NCBI RefSeq assembly: GCF_900109945.1
Contig: NZ_FOBX01000005.1
Span: 399,839-463,838, forward strand
Length of the DNA stretch: 64,000 bases
Reading direction: 5' to 3'
From: Bradyrhizobium sp. OK095
GTDB lineage: Bacteria; Pseudomonadota; Alphaproteobacteria; Rhizobiales; Xanthobacteraceae
The notes beneath the pieces are model-generated. The model was not told where the DNA came from. It ran no database searches and was given only the letters and a program-made list of their open reading frames with translations. Made by a program: the position numbers and the translations under genes. Within the stretch, counting starts at the first letter, position 1; the number at the start of each line of letters is the position of its first letter. Shown here piece by piece: positions 11,538-21,805 of this stretch.

Positions 11538-11981
11538 TCAGGGAGCCTGGATCGCCTTCGCCGCCCCTGGGCCCTGCGTGTACAATCTCTCGAGATTGTA
11601 GAACTCACGGACCTCGGGTCTGAACACGTGCACGATCACATCGCCGGAATCGATCAGCACCCAGTCGCAATTGGGCAAGCCCTCGACGTGGATGTTCTTG
11701 ATGCCGGTTTCCTTGAGGCCCTTCGCCACGTTCTCCGCGATCGCGCCAACGTGCCGGTTGGCCCGGCCGGTGGTGACGATCATGTAGTCGGAGTATGCCG
11801 ATTTGCCGCGAAGGTCGATGGTGACCGTCTCTTCCGCCTTCATGTCGTCGAGGCGGGAGAGGATCAGGCTCAGCGTCTTGTCGGCGTCGGGTTGCGCCTG
11901 CAAGGCCGCAGCTTGGGTCGATGTTTTACGCGCCGGTTTTGCCTTGGGTAAAACAGACTTCGATGAAGCTGTCTTGGACAA
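11538..11981 (-). CDS. rsfS: Ribosome silencing factor RsfS
   Basis: Binds ribosomal protein L14 and blocks subunit joining when nutrients are scarce. The core is typical: LSRLDDMKAEETVTIDLRGK, then SAYSDYMIVTTGRANRHV and DWVLIDSGDVIVHVFRPEVR. The first ~35 residues are Lys/Ala/Ser-rich and unlike the conserved core. The frame's start is a TTG at 11981 with no visible Shine-Dalgarno, so the true start may be further in. Neighbours nadD and rlmH match the common order. Confidence 0.92.
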   Translation of the reverse strand: MSKTASSKSVLPKAKPARKTSTQAAALQAQPDADKTLSLILSRLDDMKAEETVTIDLRGKSAYSDYMIVTTGRANRHVGAIAENVAKGLKETGIKNIHVEGLPNCDWVLIDSGDVIVHVFRPEVREFYNLERLYTQGPGAAKAIQAP

Positions 11982-12112
11982 TACAGATGTGGTCAGGGAC
12001 CATTCCTTTCACTGTATCGCGAACGCCGAATCCAGCGCTCACTGGTTACACTACATCATGTGGGGTTAAGGGTTTCAATATGCCAGAGAGCCCCGTTTCC
12101 GTACAGTCTGAC

Positions 12113-12757
12113 TCACTTCGTACCTTTCCAGCTTCCGTCCGGGTTCCGTAAGCCGGTCGACGAGAGATTCAGCTTCATTCCCGTCAGAAAGACCCAGGCC
12201 GGTGCCGGCTGATCCGCAAGCAATGCTGCCTTATTCTCGGGCAAGCGGTAGCGCGCAAGCGCCTGGGCGGCGGGCGAGGCGAGGGCGCGAAAACTCTGCG
12301 GCGGGCGATCGATGACCGCAATCGGCACCTGGTCGGCGATGCGCCGCCAGTGCTGCCAACGATGGAATTGAGCGAGGTTGTCGGCGCCCATAATCCAGAC
12401 AAAGCGCAAGCCCGAGAGGCGGCGGCGCAAGGTGTTGATCGTGTCGATAGTATAGCGCGTACGAATGACGGATTCGAGACAGCTCACCTCGATCCTGGAA
12501 TCGTTGGCGACGTCGCGCGCAGCCTGCATGCGCTCGCCGAGCTCATGCAGATTGCCGTTCTCCTTCAGCGGATTGCCGGGGGTCACCAGCCACCACACGC
12601 GATCGAGCTGAAGCCGTTTCAGCGCGAACTGGCTGATCGCGCGATGGGCCTGGTGCGGCGGATTGAACGAGCCGCCGAGCAGGCCGACGCGCATGCCTTC
12701 CGTGTAGGGCGGTATGGCCTGCGCGAAGAAACGCGGCGCGACGAAATTGTTACTCAA
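12113..12757 (-). CDS. nadD: Nicotinate-nucleotide adenylyltransferase
   Basis: Converts nicotinate mononucleotide to deamido-NAD in NAD synthesis. The nucleotidyltransferase motif [11 protein letters not shown] lies near residue 28, and the C-terminal SSTGLRN corresponds to the family's ISSTxIR motif. The frame begins at a TTG (12757), 18 bases from the proA stop. An internal ATG at 12694 ([14 protein letters not shown]) is an alternative start closer to the conserved fold. It lies directly downstream of proA. Confidence 0.93.
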   Translation of the reverse strand: MSNNFVAPRFFAQAIPPYTEGMRVGLLGGSFNPPHQAHRAISQFALKRLQLDRVWWLVTPGNPLKENGNLHELGERMQAARDVANDSRIEVSCLESVIRTRYTIDTINTLRRRLSGLRFVWIMGADNLAQFHRWQHWRRIADQVPIAVIDRPPQSFRALASPAAQALARYRLPENKAALLADQPAPAWVFLTGMKLNLSSTGLRNPDGSWKGTK

Positions 12758-12775
12758 TGTCCGCCCTGTGCGACA

Positions 12776-14071
12776 TTACGGTCGCGTCTGCCCTGTGCCG
12801 TGGACGCGATATTTGAAGCTCGTCAATTGCTCGGCGCCGACCGGGCCGCGGGCGTGGAAGCGGCCGGTGGCGATGCCGATCTCGGCGCCGAAGCCGAACT
12901 CGCCGCCATCGGCGAACTGCGTCGAGGCGTTGTGCAGCACGATCGCGGAATCGACTTCGCTGAGGAATTTCTTCGCGGTCGCCTCATCCTCGCTCACGAT
13001 CGCATCGGTGTGCTGCGAACCGTGGCTCTGGATATGCGCGATCGCGCCGTCGACGCCGTCGACCACCTTGGCCGCAATGATCGCGTCGAGATATTCGGTG
13101 TCCCAATCGTCTTCGCTCGCGGGCTTCACGCGCGCATCGGCTTTCTGCACGGCGTCGTCGCCGCGCACTTCGCAGCCGGCCTCGATCAGCATCTCGACCA
13201 GCGGCTTCAGATTCTTCGCAGCAGCCGCACGATCGACCAGCAGCGTTTCGGCCGCGCCGCAGACGCCGGTGCGGCGCATCTTAGCGTTGAGCACGATCGA
13301 CTTCGCCATGGCGAGATCGGCGCTGGCGTCGATATAGACGTGGTTGACGCCTTCGAGATGCGCGAACACGGGCACGCGCGCTTCCTGCTCGACACGCGCG
13401 ACGAGGCTCTTGCCGCCGCGCGGCACGATCACGTCGACGGCGCCGTTCAATCCGGACAGCATCATGCCGACCGCCACGCGGTCGCGCGTCGGCACCAGCG
13501 TGATCGCGGCTTCGGGAAGTCCGGCTTCGCGCAGGCCCTGCACCAGGCATTCATGGATGGCGCGGCAGGACCGAAAACTGTCCGAGCCGCCGCGCAGGAT
13601 CACGGCATTGCCCGATTTCAGGCACAGCACGCCGGCGTCCGCCGCAACGTTCGGCCGGCTTTCGAAAATCACGCCGACGACGCCAAGCGGCACGCGCACG
13701 CGCTCGATGGTCATGCCGTTCGGCCGCTGCCAGCTCTCGGTGACAATGCCCACGGGATCGGCGATGCCGCGCACGATGGCGATGCCCTCGGCCATGCCTT
13801 CGACGCGCGCGGGCGTCAGCGTCAGGCGGTCGATGAAGGAGGCGATCATGGTGCCGGAGGCGCGGGCATCGGCGACGTCTTCGGCATTGGCGGCAAGAAT
13901 GGCGGCCGAGTTCGCGCGGATTGCCCGCTCCATGGCTTCCAGCGCCCGGTTCTTCTGCTCCGGCGGCGCCAGCGCCAGCACGCGCGCGGCAGCGCGGGCA
14001 CGGGTGCCAAGATCGATCATCAGCGCCTGAAGATCGGCATTGCCGTCGACGGCTTTGAGGGGGGCGGCCAT
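12776..14071 (-). CDS. proA: Gamma-glutamyl phosphate reductase
   Basis: Second step of proline synthesis: reduces glutamyl-5-phosphate to glutamate semialdehyde. The 431-residue product has [16 protein letters not shown] (family signature), [15 protein letters not shown], and the catalytic cysteine in [16 protein letters not shown]. In related genomes it directly follows proB. Here a 776-base segment carrying parDE separates the two. Confidence 0.95.
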   Translation of the reverse strand: MAAPLKAVDGNADLQALMIDLGTRARAAARVLALAPPEQKNRALEAMERAIRANSAAILAANAEDVADARASGTMIASFIDRLTLTPARVEGMAEGIAIVRGIADPVGIVTESWQRPNGMTIERVRVPLGVVGVIFESRPNVAADAGVLCLKSGNAVILRGGSDSFRSCRAIHECLVQGLREAGLPEAAITLVPTRDRVAVGMMLSGLNGAVDVIVPRGGKSLVARVEQEARVPVFAHLEGVNHVYIDASADLAMAKSIVLNAKMRRTGVCGAAETLLVDRAAAAKNLKPLVEMLIEAGCEVRGDDAVQKADARVKPASEDDWDTEYLDAIIAAKVVDGVDGAIAHIQSHGSQHTDAIVSEDEATAKKFLSEVDSAIVLHNASTQFADGGEFGFGAEIGIATGRFHARGPVGAEQLTSFKYRVHGTGQTRP

Positions 14072-14223
14072 AGCTAGTTCAACCTTCTGCTAAGGCAGTG
14101 TCCTAGCACGGAAATCCCGCTTTTGCGAAGGGCGGGGAGGGTATGGCAGGGGCCCGGTTCGCGCCGCCAGCTCGGCCAATAGCCTGGTTGTGCCGGTGGC
14201 CGGGCGGGTCCTTGCGAAGCGCT

Positions 14224-14252
14224 CAAATATCAATAAGTATCAATATTTGATA
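14224..14252 (+). promoter_or_regulatory. Probable ParD operator
   Basis: Two exact copies of TATCAATA (14228-14235 and 14238-14245) are spaced 10 bases start to start, one helical turn. The outer flanks form the inverted pair CAAATAT / ATATTTG (14224-14230, 14243-14249). The site is strikingly A/T-rich in a G+C-rich genome and ends 12 bases before the parD ATG. Ribbon-helix-helix antitoxins autorepress by binding such helically phased repeats. Confidence 0.65.
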
Positions 14253-14264
14253 ACGGAGCCGCCC

Positions 14265-14543
14265 ATGGCGAGCAGCTACAGCATCGGCAAGCATTTCGAA
14301 GACCTGATCGACAATCTGCTTGAGAGCGGCCGCTATGCCACCGCGAGCGAGGTCATGCGCGAAGGCCTTCGCCTCGTCGAGGAGCGCGAAGAGCGGCGCA
14401 AGCTCAAGCTTGAGGCGCTGCGGGAGGAAATCCAGAAGGGGTTTGACAGCGGACCGATGGAAGAGGTCGATGTCCAGGAATGGATGAAGGACATCAAGGC
14501 GCGAGGACGGCAGCGACTGGCCGCGCGCAAACGTGGCGAATAG
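14265..14543 (+). CDS. parD: ParD-type ribbon-helix-helix antitoxin
   Basis: A 92-residue antitoxin predicted to neutralise the ParE toxin encoded next to it and to repress its own promoter. The ribbon-helix-helix part is MASSYSIGKHFEDLIDNLLESGRYATASEVMREGLRLVEEREERR; the acidic C-terminal half (GPMEEVDVQEWMKDI) would contact the toxin. The frame is open from 14190, but the ATG at 14265 has GGAGCC upstream and matches the family start. It overlaps parE by 11 bases. Confidence 0.9.
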   Translation: MASSYSIGKHFEDLIDNLLESGRYATASEVMREGLRLVEEREERRKLKLEALREEIQKGFDSGPMEEVDVQEWMKDIKARGRQRLAARKRGE

Positions 14544-14829
14544 GTTTCGTAAGGCCCCGCAAGCCGATCTCGACCTCGATTCGATTTGGGATTTCATCGC
14601 GTCGGACAGCATTCGGGCCGCCGACAAGCAGATCGCACGTCTCGGCGAGATCTTCGAAATGCTCTTGGAGAATCCGCTGGCTGGGCGCGAACGACGAGAG
14701 CTGCGCGCTGGCCTGCGCAGCTTCCCGGTCGGCAACTTCGTGATCTTCTATGTCCCGTTGCCCGATGGCATCGAGATCATCCGCGTCATGCACGGCCGTC
14801 AGGATATCGGCGCCGGCGACATGCAGTAG
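14533..14829 (+). CDS. parE: ParE-type toxin (RelE/ParE superfamily)
   Basis: A 98-residue toxin of the ParE fold; characterised members poison DNA gyrase. It starts with GTG at 14533, inside the end of parD, so the two are translationally coupled. Family features seen are the N-terminal helix ADLDLDSIWDFIASDSI, LENPLAGRERRELRAGLRSF, and the C-terminal strand NFVIFYVPLPDGIEIIRVMHGRQD. It converges with proB, the stop codons being 18 bases apart. Confidence 0.9.
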   Translation: MANRFRKAPQADLDLDSIWDFIASDSIRAADKQIARLGEIFEMLLENPLAGRERRELRAGLRSFPVGNFVIFYVPLPDGIEIIRVMHGRQDIGAGDMQ

Positions 14830-14847
14830 CCGGCGTTCGTTCGGCCT

Positions 14848-15969
14848 CTACCCGCCCACCACCAGATCGTCGCGGTGAATCATCTCCGATCTCCCGCTGA
14901 TGCCGAGGATGGTCATCACGTCCGGGGAGGAGCGGCCCTTGATCCGCTCGGCGACCTCGGCGTCATAGGCGATCAGGCCGCGACCGACCTCGCTGGTGTC
15001 GGGGCCGCGGACGATCACGGCATCGCCGCGGGCGAACTGGCCCTCGACCTTGATCACGCCGGCCGGCAGCAGGCTGGCGCCGGCGCGCAGCGCGGTCACC
15101 GCGCCCGCATCGATGGTCAGCGTGCCCTTCGGCTCCAGCGTGCCTGCGATCCAGCGTTTTCGCGAGGTGATGGGGTTGGCCGGCGTCAGGAACCAGGTGC
15201 AACGGCCGCCATTGGCGATCGCTTGCAACGGATGCTCGATCTTGCCGGAGGCGATCAGCATGTGGGTGCCGCCGGTGGTCGCGATCTTGGCGGCCTCGAC
15301 CTTGGTGCGCATGCCGCCGCGCGACAGCTCGGACTCGGCGTCTCCCGCCACCGCCTCGATCTCCGAGGAAATGCTGTCGACGACCGGAATGAGCTTTGCG
15401 TTCGGGTTGTTCTTCGGCGGGGCGTCGTAGAGCCCGTCGATGTCCGACAGCAGCACCAGCAGATCGGCGCTCGCCATGGTGGCGACGCGCGCGGCGAGGC
15501 GGTCATTGTCGCCGTAGCGGATCTCGTTGGTGGCGACCGTGTCGTTCTCGTTGATCACGGGGATCGCGCGCCACTCCAGGAGCTTGCCGATGGTGGAGCG
15601 GGCGTTGAGATAGCGGCGGCGCTCCTCGGTGTCCTGGAGCGTCACCAGGATCTGGCCGGCGCCGATGCCGTGCGCGCCGAGCACCTCGGACCAGATCCGC
15701 GCCAGTTCGATCTGGCCGACGGCTGCCGCGCCCTGGCTTTCCTCCAGCTTCAGCGGTCCGCGCGGCAGCTTGAGCCGGCTGCGGCCAAGCGCGATCGAGC
15801 CTGAGGAGACGACGAGGACGTCGCGGCCCTCGCGATGCAGCTTGGCCATGTCGTCGGCCAGCGCGGCGAGCCAGGACGCCCGCACCTCGCCCCTGTCGGA
15901 ATCGACCAGCAGCGCGGAGCCGACCTTGACGACGATGCGGCGGAATTGACTGAGTTCGGGGCTGGCCAT
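14848..15969 (-). CDS. proB: Glutamate 5-kinase
   Basis: First step of proline synthesis: phosphorylates glutamate. The amino-acid kinase domain holds [37 protein letters not shown] and [15 protein letters not shown]-terminal PUA domain follows ([23 protein letters not shown]). The start at 15969 ([11 protein letters not shown]) is preferred; the frame stays open to 16134, but those 55 residues are not family-like. The common alphaproteobacterial order is obgE-proB-proA; here other genes lie on both sides of proB. Confidence 0.95.
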   Translation of the reverse strand: MASPELSQFRRIVVKVGSALLVDSDRGEVRASWLAALADDMAKLHREGRDVLVVSSGSIALGRSRLKLPRGPLKLEESQGAAAVGQIELARIWSEVLGAHGIGAGQILVTLQDTEERRRYLNARSTIGKLLEWRAIPVINENDTVATNEIRYGDNDRLAARVATMASADLLVLLSDIDGLYDAPPKNNPNAKLIPVVDSISSEIEAVAGDAESELSRGGMRTKVEAAKIATTGGTHMLIASGKIEHPLQAIANGGRCTWFLTPANPITSRKRWIAGTLEPKGTLTIDAGAVTALRAGASLLPAGVIKVEGQFARGDAVIVRGPDTSEVGRGLIAYDAEVAERIKGRSSPDVMTILGISGRSEMIHRDDLVVGG

Positions 15970-16160
15970 GGTGCGTGCGACGAATTGCTCTGCGTTGGAA
16001 ACGGCGGAGCGACAGGCGGCGCCGGGTAAGGCCTGCTTTTGCAGCAGGACGATGGCCGGCGCAAGGCGGGCCGGATGGTAAACGGCGAAGGTCGGCCTTG
16101 TCTCGGACGTCTGCCTGGCTCTAATTGCCGCCAACGATAATGGGCTGAAAGAGGAAACGA

Positions 16161-17126
16161 ATGGATCGCCGCAAATTCTTGGCCGGATGTCTCGGGCTGC
16201 CGCTGCTGGCGCAGGCGGGCGAGGTGCAAGCGCAGGCCGGGCTGACGAAAGTCATCTTCCCGTTCGCGGCGGGCGCGGGCGGCGACACGCTATGCCGGCT
16301 GATTGCACAGGAGATGGCCCCGGCACTGCAACGGACCATCGTGGTCGAGAACCGCACCGGCGGCGATGGCCTGATCGGCATCAAGGCGGTGAAGGGCGGT
16401 AGCCCCGACGGCAGCATGGTGCTGGTGACGACAGGGCCCACCATGTACCTGCTGCCGATGGTGGAGACGATTCCGAGCTTCGATACGGCCAAGGATTTCA
16501 TGCCGGTGTCGCTGCTCGCGCGCTTCGAATTCGCCGTCGTGGTCGGCCCAGGAATCGATGCCGCCGATTTCAAGGGATTTGTCGCCTGGCTGAAGGCGCA
16601 TCCCGACAAGACCTCGTTCGGCGTGCCGAGCAACGGCACCATTCCGCACTTCATGGGCTCCAAGCTCGAAAAGGATCTCGGCATCCCCCTGACCCGCGTG
16701 CCCTATCGCGGCAGCGCGCCGATCCTCAACGACATCATTGGCGGCCACATCTCGTTTGGCATCACGACATTGGCGGATGCGCTGCCGCAGCATCGCGCCA
16801 AGGGCGTGAAGATCATCGCGGTCAGTAGCGCGGAGCGTTCGCCGTTCGCGCCCGACGTTCCGACATTGAAGGAGAGCGGCATCGATCTCGTCGCCGACGC
16901 CTGGTACGGGATGTGGCTCCCCGCCGGCAGTCCGCCGGAATTCGCCAGCAAGCTTGCTGCTGCCGCAAGCGCCGCGCTCGCCAAGCCCGAGGTGAAGGAG
17001 AAGCTCACCGCGATCGGGCTGATCCCGGTCGGCAGCAGCGCGGATGGGCTGACGAAGGAGCTCGCCGCCAACACGGCGTTCTGGCAGCCGATCGTCAAGG
17101 CGACGGGGTACAAGATCGAGAATTAA
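16161..17126 (+). CDS. Tripartite tricarboxylate transporter (Bug) substrate-binding protein
   Basis: A 321-residue periplasmic solute receptor. It has a twin-arginine-like or Sec signal ([20 protein letters not shown], cleaved near VQAQA) and the Bug signatures [52 protein letters not shown] and [12 protein letters not shown]. The ligand is unknown; family members bind carboxylates and many other small molecules. No TctA or TctB membrane genes are nearby. It precedes, on the opposite strand, a sulfatase-family hydrolase, and the two sit together inside an otherwise housekeeping block. Confidence 0.9.
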   Translation: MDRRKFLAGCLGLPLLAQAGEVQAQAGLTKVIFPFAAGAGGDTLCRLIAQEMAPALQRTIVVENRTGGDGLIGIKAVKGGSPDGSMVLVTTGPTMYLLPMVETIPSFDTAKDFMPVSLLARFEFAVVVGPGIDAADFKGFVAWLKAHPDKTSFGVPSNGTIPHFMGSKLEKDLGIPLTRVPYRGSAPILNDIIGGHISFGITTLADALPQHRAKGVKIIAVSSAERSPFAPDVPTLKESGIDLVADAWYGMWLPAGSPPEFASKLAAAASAALAKPEVKEKLTAIGLIPVGSSADGLTKELAANTAFWQPIVKATGYKIEN

Positions 17127-17147
17127 CTCGCAAGCTCCGCCCCATCC

Positions 17148-17257
17148 CCTCATCCTGAGGAGCTTGCGAAGCAAGCGTCTCGAAGGATGAAGGCCCCGCT
17201 GTTGCAGCTCGGCCTGCATGGTTCGAGACGGCGCTATCGCGCCTCCTCACCATGAGG
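17148..17257. repeat. Palindromic intergenic repeat
   Basis: The left end CCTCATCCTGAGG (17148-17160) and right end CCTCACCATGAGG (17245-17257) are similar short palindromes, and internally CGTCTCGAA is matched by TTCGAGACG. The element fills the gap between the ends of the convergent receptor and sulfatase genes. Its form matches a family of repeats I recall from Bradyrhizobium and Rhodopseudomonas intergenic regions (not searched). Confidence 0.7.
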
Positions 17258-17260
17258 ATT

Positions 17261-18895
17261 TTAGAGCTTCGCCCGTTGCTCGATCCCACCACGGATCGAC
17301 GCAAGCTCGGTCTCATCCCAGACGCCGATCAGGATGCCACCCTTCACCTGCAGCTGATTATCCGCATAGTTCGCGATCTTCTCGCGTGGCGTGGTGATGT
17401 GGTCGTTCGGATGCAGCGCCCAGTCGAACAGCTCGGCCTGTAATCGTGCAACGATGCCGGCGCATTCCGGATCGTCGCCGCGATCCAGAAACTCTTCCGG
17501 ATCGGTTTCGAGATCGTACAGCATCGGGCGGAAGCTGGAGGCGTGGATGTATTTCCAGCGGCCGTCGAACACCATGAACAGGCGGCAGCGCTCGATCGGC
17601 TGGTTCAGTTTTAGCCGGACATCCTGCATGGAATAGTCGTATTCGGAGAATGCGACCTTGCGCCAATCCGGCGGCGTCGGTCCGCGCAGCAATGGCAGCA
17701 ACGAGCGCCCTTCGAGGATGTGGCCGGGCACCTTGCCGCCGAAATAATCGACGAAGGTCGGCGCGAGATCGATGCCTTCGACCAGCGCGTCGCTGCGCGT
17801 GCCGCGCGTGGCGTCGGCTTCCCTGGAGGGATCGATGACGATCAACGGAATCTTTGCCGACTGTTCGTGGAACAGATCCTTCTCGCCCATCCAGTGATCG
17901 CCGAGATAATCGCCGTGATCGGAGGTGAACACGATCATGGTTGTGTCCAGCAGGTCGCGTTCCTCCAGGAATTTCATCAGCACGCCCATCTGGTCGTCGA
18001 TCTGGGTGATCAGGCCCATATAGGTCGGGATCACCTTCTCGCGGGCATCGTCGCGCGCCATGTTGCGGGAGTAGCGCATGTCCATATAGGCGCCGAACAC
18101 CGGATGCGGATTCTGCCGCTCGCGCTCGGAGCGGATCACCGGAATCATGTCATCCGTCGAATACATGCTGGCGTAGGGCTCGGGCGCGATGTAGGGCCAG
18201 TGCGGCTTGATGTAGGACAGATGCAGGCACCACGGCCGGCCGTCGGTCTCGGCTTCGCCGATGAAGTCCATCGCGCGACGCGTCATGTAGGGCGTCTCGG
18301 AATGCTCGTCCGGCACGCGCGCGGCCTTGTCGGCGTGCACCAGCAGCCAGCCGTTCTGCAAGCTGCCGTCTTCCGCAGCGCCTGAATTGGCCCAGTGCTC
18401 CCAGGGATTGGTGGCGTCAAAACCCTGCTGGCGCAGATATTCATCGTATTTCGGGCGCGGCCGCCCGGTCGGATGCAGGCCGTCGTCGCGCTCGTAAGGT
18501 TCAAAACCGCATTCGGCGACATGCACGCCGATCATCGATTCCGGCGGGATGCCGAGCGCCTTCATGCCTTCGAGATCAGGCGCCATGTGGGTCTTGCCGA
18601 CCAGCACATTGCGCACGCCGATTTTCTTCAGATGATCGCCAAGCGTCGGCTCGCCGACGCGCAAGGGCCAACCGTTCCAGTGCGAGCCGTGCGAGCGCAT
18701 GTAGCGGCCGGTGTAGAACGACATCCGCGACGGACCGCAGATCGGCGACTGCACATAGGCCTTCGAGAACAGCACGCCGCGCTTGGCCATGGCGTCGATG
18801 TTCGGCGTCTTCAGTGTGGGATGGCCGGTGCAGCCGAGATAATCATAGCGAAGCTGGTCGCACATGATCCAGAGAACGTTCTTCGCGCGCGCCAT
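17261..18895 (-). CDS. Sulfatase-family hydrolase (arylsulfatase / phosphonate monoester hydrolase type)
   Basis: A 544-residue member of the alkaline phosphatase superfamily. The metal site and nucleophile motifs are present: NVLWIMCDQLR (first Asp), ICGPSRMSFYTGRY (CxPSR, in which the Cys is converted to formylglycine), and TMIVFTSDHGDYLGDH (Asp-His). The overall pattern, including LHLSYIKPHWPYIAPEPYA and the C-terminal KYIHASSFRPMLYDLETDPE, is closest in my reading to rhizobial phosphonate monoester hydrolases. No signal peptide is seen from the start at 18895, so it is probably cytoplasmic. The substrate is uncertain: phosphonate or phosphate diesters, or sulfate esters. Confidence 0.87.
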   Translation of the reverse strand: MARAKNVLWIMCDQLRYDYLGCTGHPTLKTPNIDAMAKRGVLFSKAYVQSPICGPSRMSFYTGRYMRSHGSHWNGWPLRVGEPTLGDHLKKIGVRNVLVGKTHMAPDLEGMKALGIPPESMIGVHVAECGFEPYERDDGLHPTGRPRPKYDEYLRQQGFDATNPWEHWANSGAAEDGSLQNGWLLVHADKAARVPDEHSETPYMTRRAMDFIGEAETDGRPWCLHLSYIKPHWPYIAPEPYASMYSTDDMIPVIRSERERQNPHPVFGAYMDMRYSRNMARDDAREKVIPTYMGLITQIDDQMGVLMKFLEERDLLDTTMIVFTSDHGDYLGDHWMGEKDLFHEQSAKIPLIVIDPSREADATRGTRSDALVEGIDLAPTFVDYFGGKVPGHILEGRSLLPLLRGPTPPDWRKVAFSEYDYSMQDVRLKLNQPIERCRLFMVFDGRWKYIHASSFRPMLYDLETDPEEFLDRGDDPECAGIVARLQAELFDWALHPNDHITTPREKIANYADNQLQVKGGILIGVWDETELASIRGGIEQRAKL

Positions 18896-18976
18896 GCCTC
18901 GCCCCTGTCGTTTCTTGATTGTTCGATGCTGCGCTATTGCGCTAGCCAAGACAAGCGGGCCGCCTGAGTGGTCGGA

Positions 18977-20059
<1,083 letters not shown>

Positions 20060-20072
20060 TTACCCCTGAATC

Positions 20073-20097
20073 GGCCGAAATTCCGCGAATTTCGGCC
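20073..20097 (-). terminator. Hairpin terminator after the MaoC gene
   Basis: GGCCGAAATTC (20073-20083) and GAATTTCGGCC (20087-20097) pair perfectly over 11 bp around a 3-base loop, five bases beyond the minus-strand MaoC stop and before obgE. No T-run follows, so efficiency is uncertain. Confidence 0.6.
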
Positions 20098-20102
20098 CGT
20101 GC

Positions 20103-20585
20103 TTAACCAGCAGGCCTTCGCCGGATCAGGAATTTCTGGATGCCCTCCAGCACCAGCTCCTTGCGCTGGTTGTAAACGGTGCTTTTCAGCGTCACCGTCC
20201 CGGTCGTACGGCCTGGCACGAGTTCGATCACCTCGAGCGCGGGGTAGATGGTGTCATCGGCGAACACCGGCGTGAGGAACCGGCTCGACTGCTCGAGGAA
20301 GCCGACCAGAGAGTCCTCGACCATGAACGGAAACAGCCCCGCGCCGGGCGCGGTGTGGATCAGGGTCTGGAAGCCGTGGGCCAGCAGATGCGGCATGCCG
20401 CGGGCGCGGCAATACTCGACATCATAATGCACGGGATGGGTGTCGCCGCTCGCGGTCTGGAACGCCGCGAACACCGCGGTGGTTTGCGTCCGGCTCGGCA
20501 GCACAAAACGTTCGCCGACGACGAAATCCTCAAACCAGCGTTGCGTAGGGATCATGCGGTGCTGGGTCGGATCGAAGTCGGTCAT
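20103..20585 (-). CDS. MaoC-family dehydratase (hotdog fold)
   Basis: A 160-residue single-hotdog protein. The hydratase-2 motif region is clear: FQTASGDTHPVHYDVEYCRA then GMPHLLAHGFQ, carrying the Asp/His pair used for hydration of enoyl thioesters. Expected substrate: an enoyl-CoA or similar thioester; identity unknown. Start chosen at 20585 (MTDFDPTQHRMIPTQRWFEDF). An upstream in-frame codon at 20612 adds nine unlike residues. Confidence 0.88.
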   Translation of the reverse strand: MTDFDPTQHRMIPTQRWFEDFVVGERFVLPSRTQTTAVFAAFQTASGDTHPVHYDVEYCRARGMPHLLAHGFQTLIHTAPGAGLFPFMVEDSLVGFLEQSSRFLTPVFADDTIYPALEVIELVPGRTTGTVTLKSTVYNQRKELVLEGIQKFLIRRRPAG

Positions 20586-20744
20586 GTCTGGCTCTTCTTG
20601 TCGGTGCGGCACCTATCGCTACCGCGACGTGAAGAGTGCGACAATCCGTTCAATTCGACGAGGCCGGGCTTGTCGCGGGCGCTCACGCCATTAAAACGGC
20701 CGCAAGCGACTCTCTGGTCGCCTGATCCTGACGCTCCCTCCGCT

Positions 20745-20831
20745 CGTCATTGCGAGGAGCCCTTGCGACGAAGCAATCCAGACTGCCGCCTCAGAGACAG
20801 TCTGGATTGCTTCGCTTCGCTCGCAATGACG
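20745..20831. repeat. Palindromic intergenic repeat (large stem-loop)
   Basis: The outer ends CGTCATTGCGAG and CTCGCAATGACG are exact reverse complements, and the inner arms GAAGCAATCCAGACT and AGTCTGGATTGCTTC also pair, leaving a small bulge and a loop of about 14 bases. It lies upstream of the EamA gene. It looks like a dispersed rhizobial palindromic element (recalled, not searched). Confidence 0.78.
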
Positions 20832-20855
20832 ACCTCTCACAGTCCGACTTGTTCA

Positions 20856-21770
20856 ATGCCCTTCTTCAAGAACCTCTCCGCCTATGACGACCGATCGGCG
20901 CGCCTCGCCGGCATCGGGCTCATGGTGCTGTCGATCTTCATGTTCTCGTTCGGCGACGCCATGGGCAAGTTCCTGGTCGGGACCTATTCGGTGGGGCAGC
21001 TGCTGTTCCTGCGTGGCAGCGCGGCGCTGCTTTTGCTGCTGCCGATCATCTGGCGGCATCGCCGGGATTTCGTTCACATGGAGAGGCCGTGGTTGCAGCT
21101 CGTCCGCGTCACGCTGTCGACGCTGGAGGTCGCCGCCTTCTTCATCGCAACGGTCTATCTGCCGCTCGCCGACGTCATCACCTATTATCTCGCCGGTCCC
21201 ATCTTCGTCACCGCGATGTCGGCGATCTTCCTGCGCGAGAAGGTCGGCTGGCGGCGCTGGACCGCGATCCTGATCGGCTTCTGCGGCGTCGTGATTGCGC
21301 TGCGGCCGTCGGCGCAGACCGTCAGCCTGCCGGCGCTGATCGCGCTCGGCGGCAGCCTGTCTTTTGCAACGTTGATGCTGATCACCCGCAGCCTGCGCAA
21401 GACGCCCGACATCGTGATGGCGTCCTCGCAATTCGTCGGCACGTTCCTGCTGGGTGCGGTGATGTCGGCATTTCACTGGGTGCAGCCGACGCCGGGCAGT
21501 CTCGTGATCTTTGCGCTGGCGGGGGTCATTTCGGTGACCGCGCTGTTCTGCGTCAACCGCTCGCTCAAGCTGGCGCCGGCGAGTGTGGTTGTGCCCTACC
21601 AATATTCGATGATCGTCTGGGCCGTGATCTTCGGCTTCGTCGTGTTCGGCGATGTGCCTGAGGTCGCCACCATCGTCGGTGCCGCCATCATCATCGGCGC
21701 CGGGTTCTATATTTATCTGCGCGAGCGCGATCTCGGACGCCCGAGCGCCGAAGTGAATCCGCCAGCATAG
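20856..21770 (+). CDS. EamA/DMT-superfamily transporter
   Basis: A 304-residue inner-membrane protein with about ten hydrophobic helices arranged as two EamA repeats (first half to about 150, second from about 165). Typical stretches are LMVLSIFMFSFGDAMGKFLV, FLREKVGWRRWTAILIGF (end of repeat 1) and FGDVPEVATIVGAAIIIGAG (end of repeat 2). Likely exports or imports a small metabolite; substrate unknown. The frame is open much further upstream through the repeat element; ATG 20856 is the first start that gives only family-like sequence. Confidence 0.87.
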   Translation: MPFFKNLSAYDDRSARLAGIGLMVLSIFMFSFGDAMGKFLVGTYSVGQLLFLRGSAALLLLLPIIWRHRRDFVHMERPWLQLVRVTLSTLEVAAFFIATVYLPLADVITYYLAGPIFVTAMSAIFLREKVGWRRWTAILIGFCGVVIALRPSAQTVSLPALIALGGSLSFATLMLITRSLRKTPDIVMASSQFVGTFLLGAVMSAFHWVQPTPGSLVIFALAGVISVTALFCVNRSLKLAPASVVVPYQYSMIVWAVIFGFVVFGDVPEVATIVGAAIIIGAGFYIYLRERDLGRPSAEVNPPA

Positions 21771-21805
21771 TGCTTACCCTCCGAGGGAGGGTAAGCATCT
21801 GTGGC

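Noticed and set aside
12350..14077. 575-codon plus-strand frame opposite nadD and proA
   Set aside because: Antisense to nadD and proA, with composition rich in Ala, Arg and His and no recognisable domain; a shadow of the minus-strand genes.
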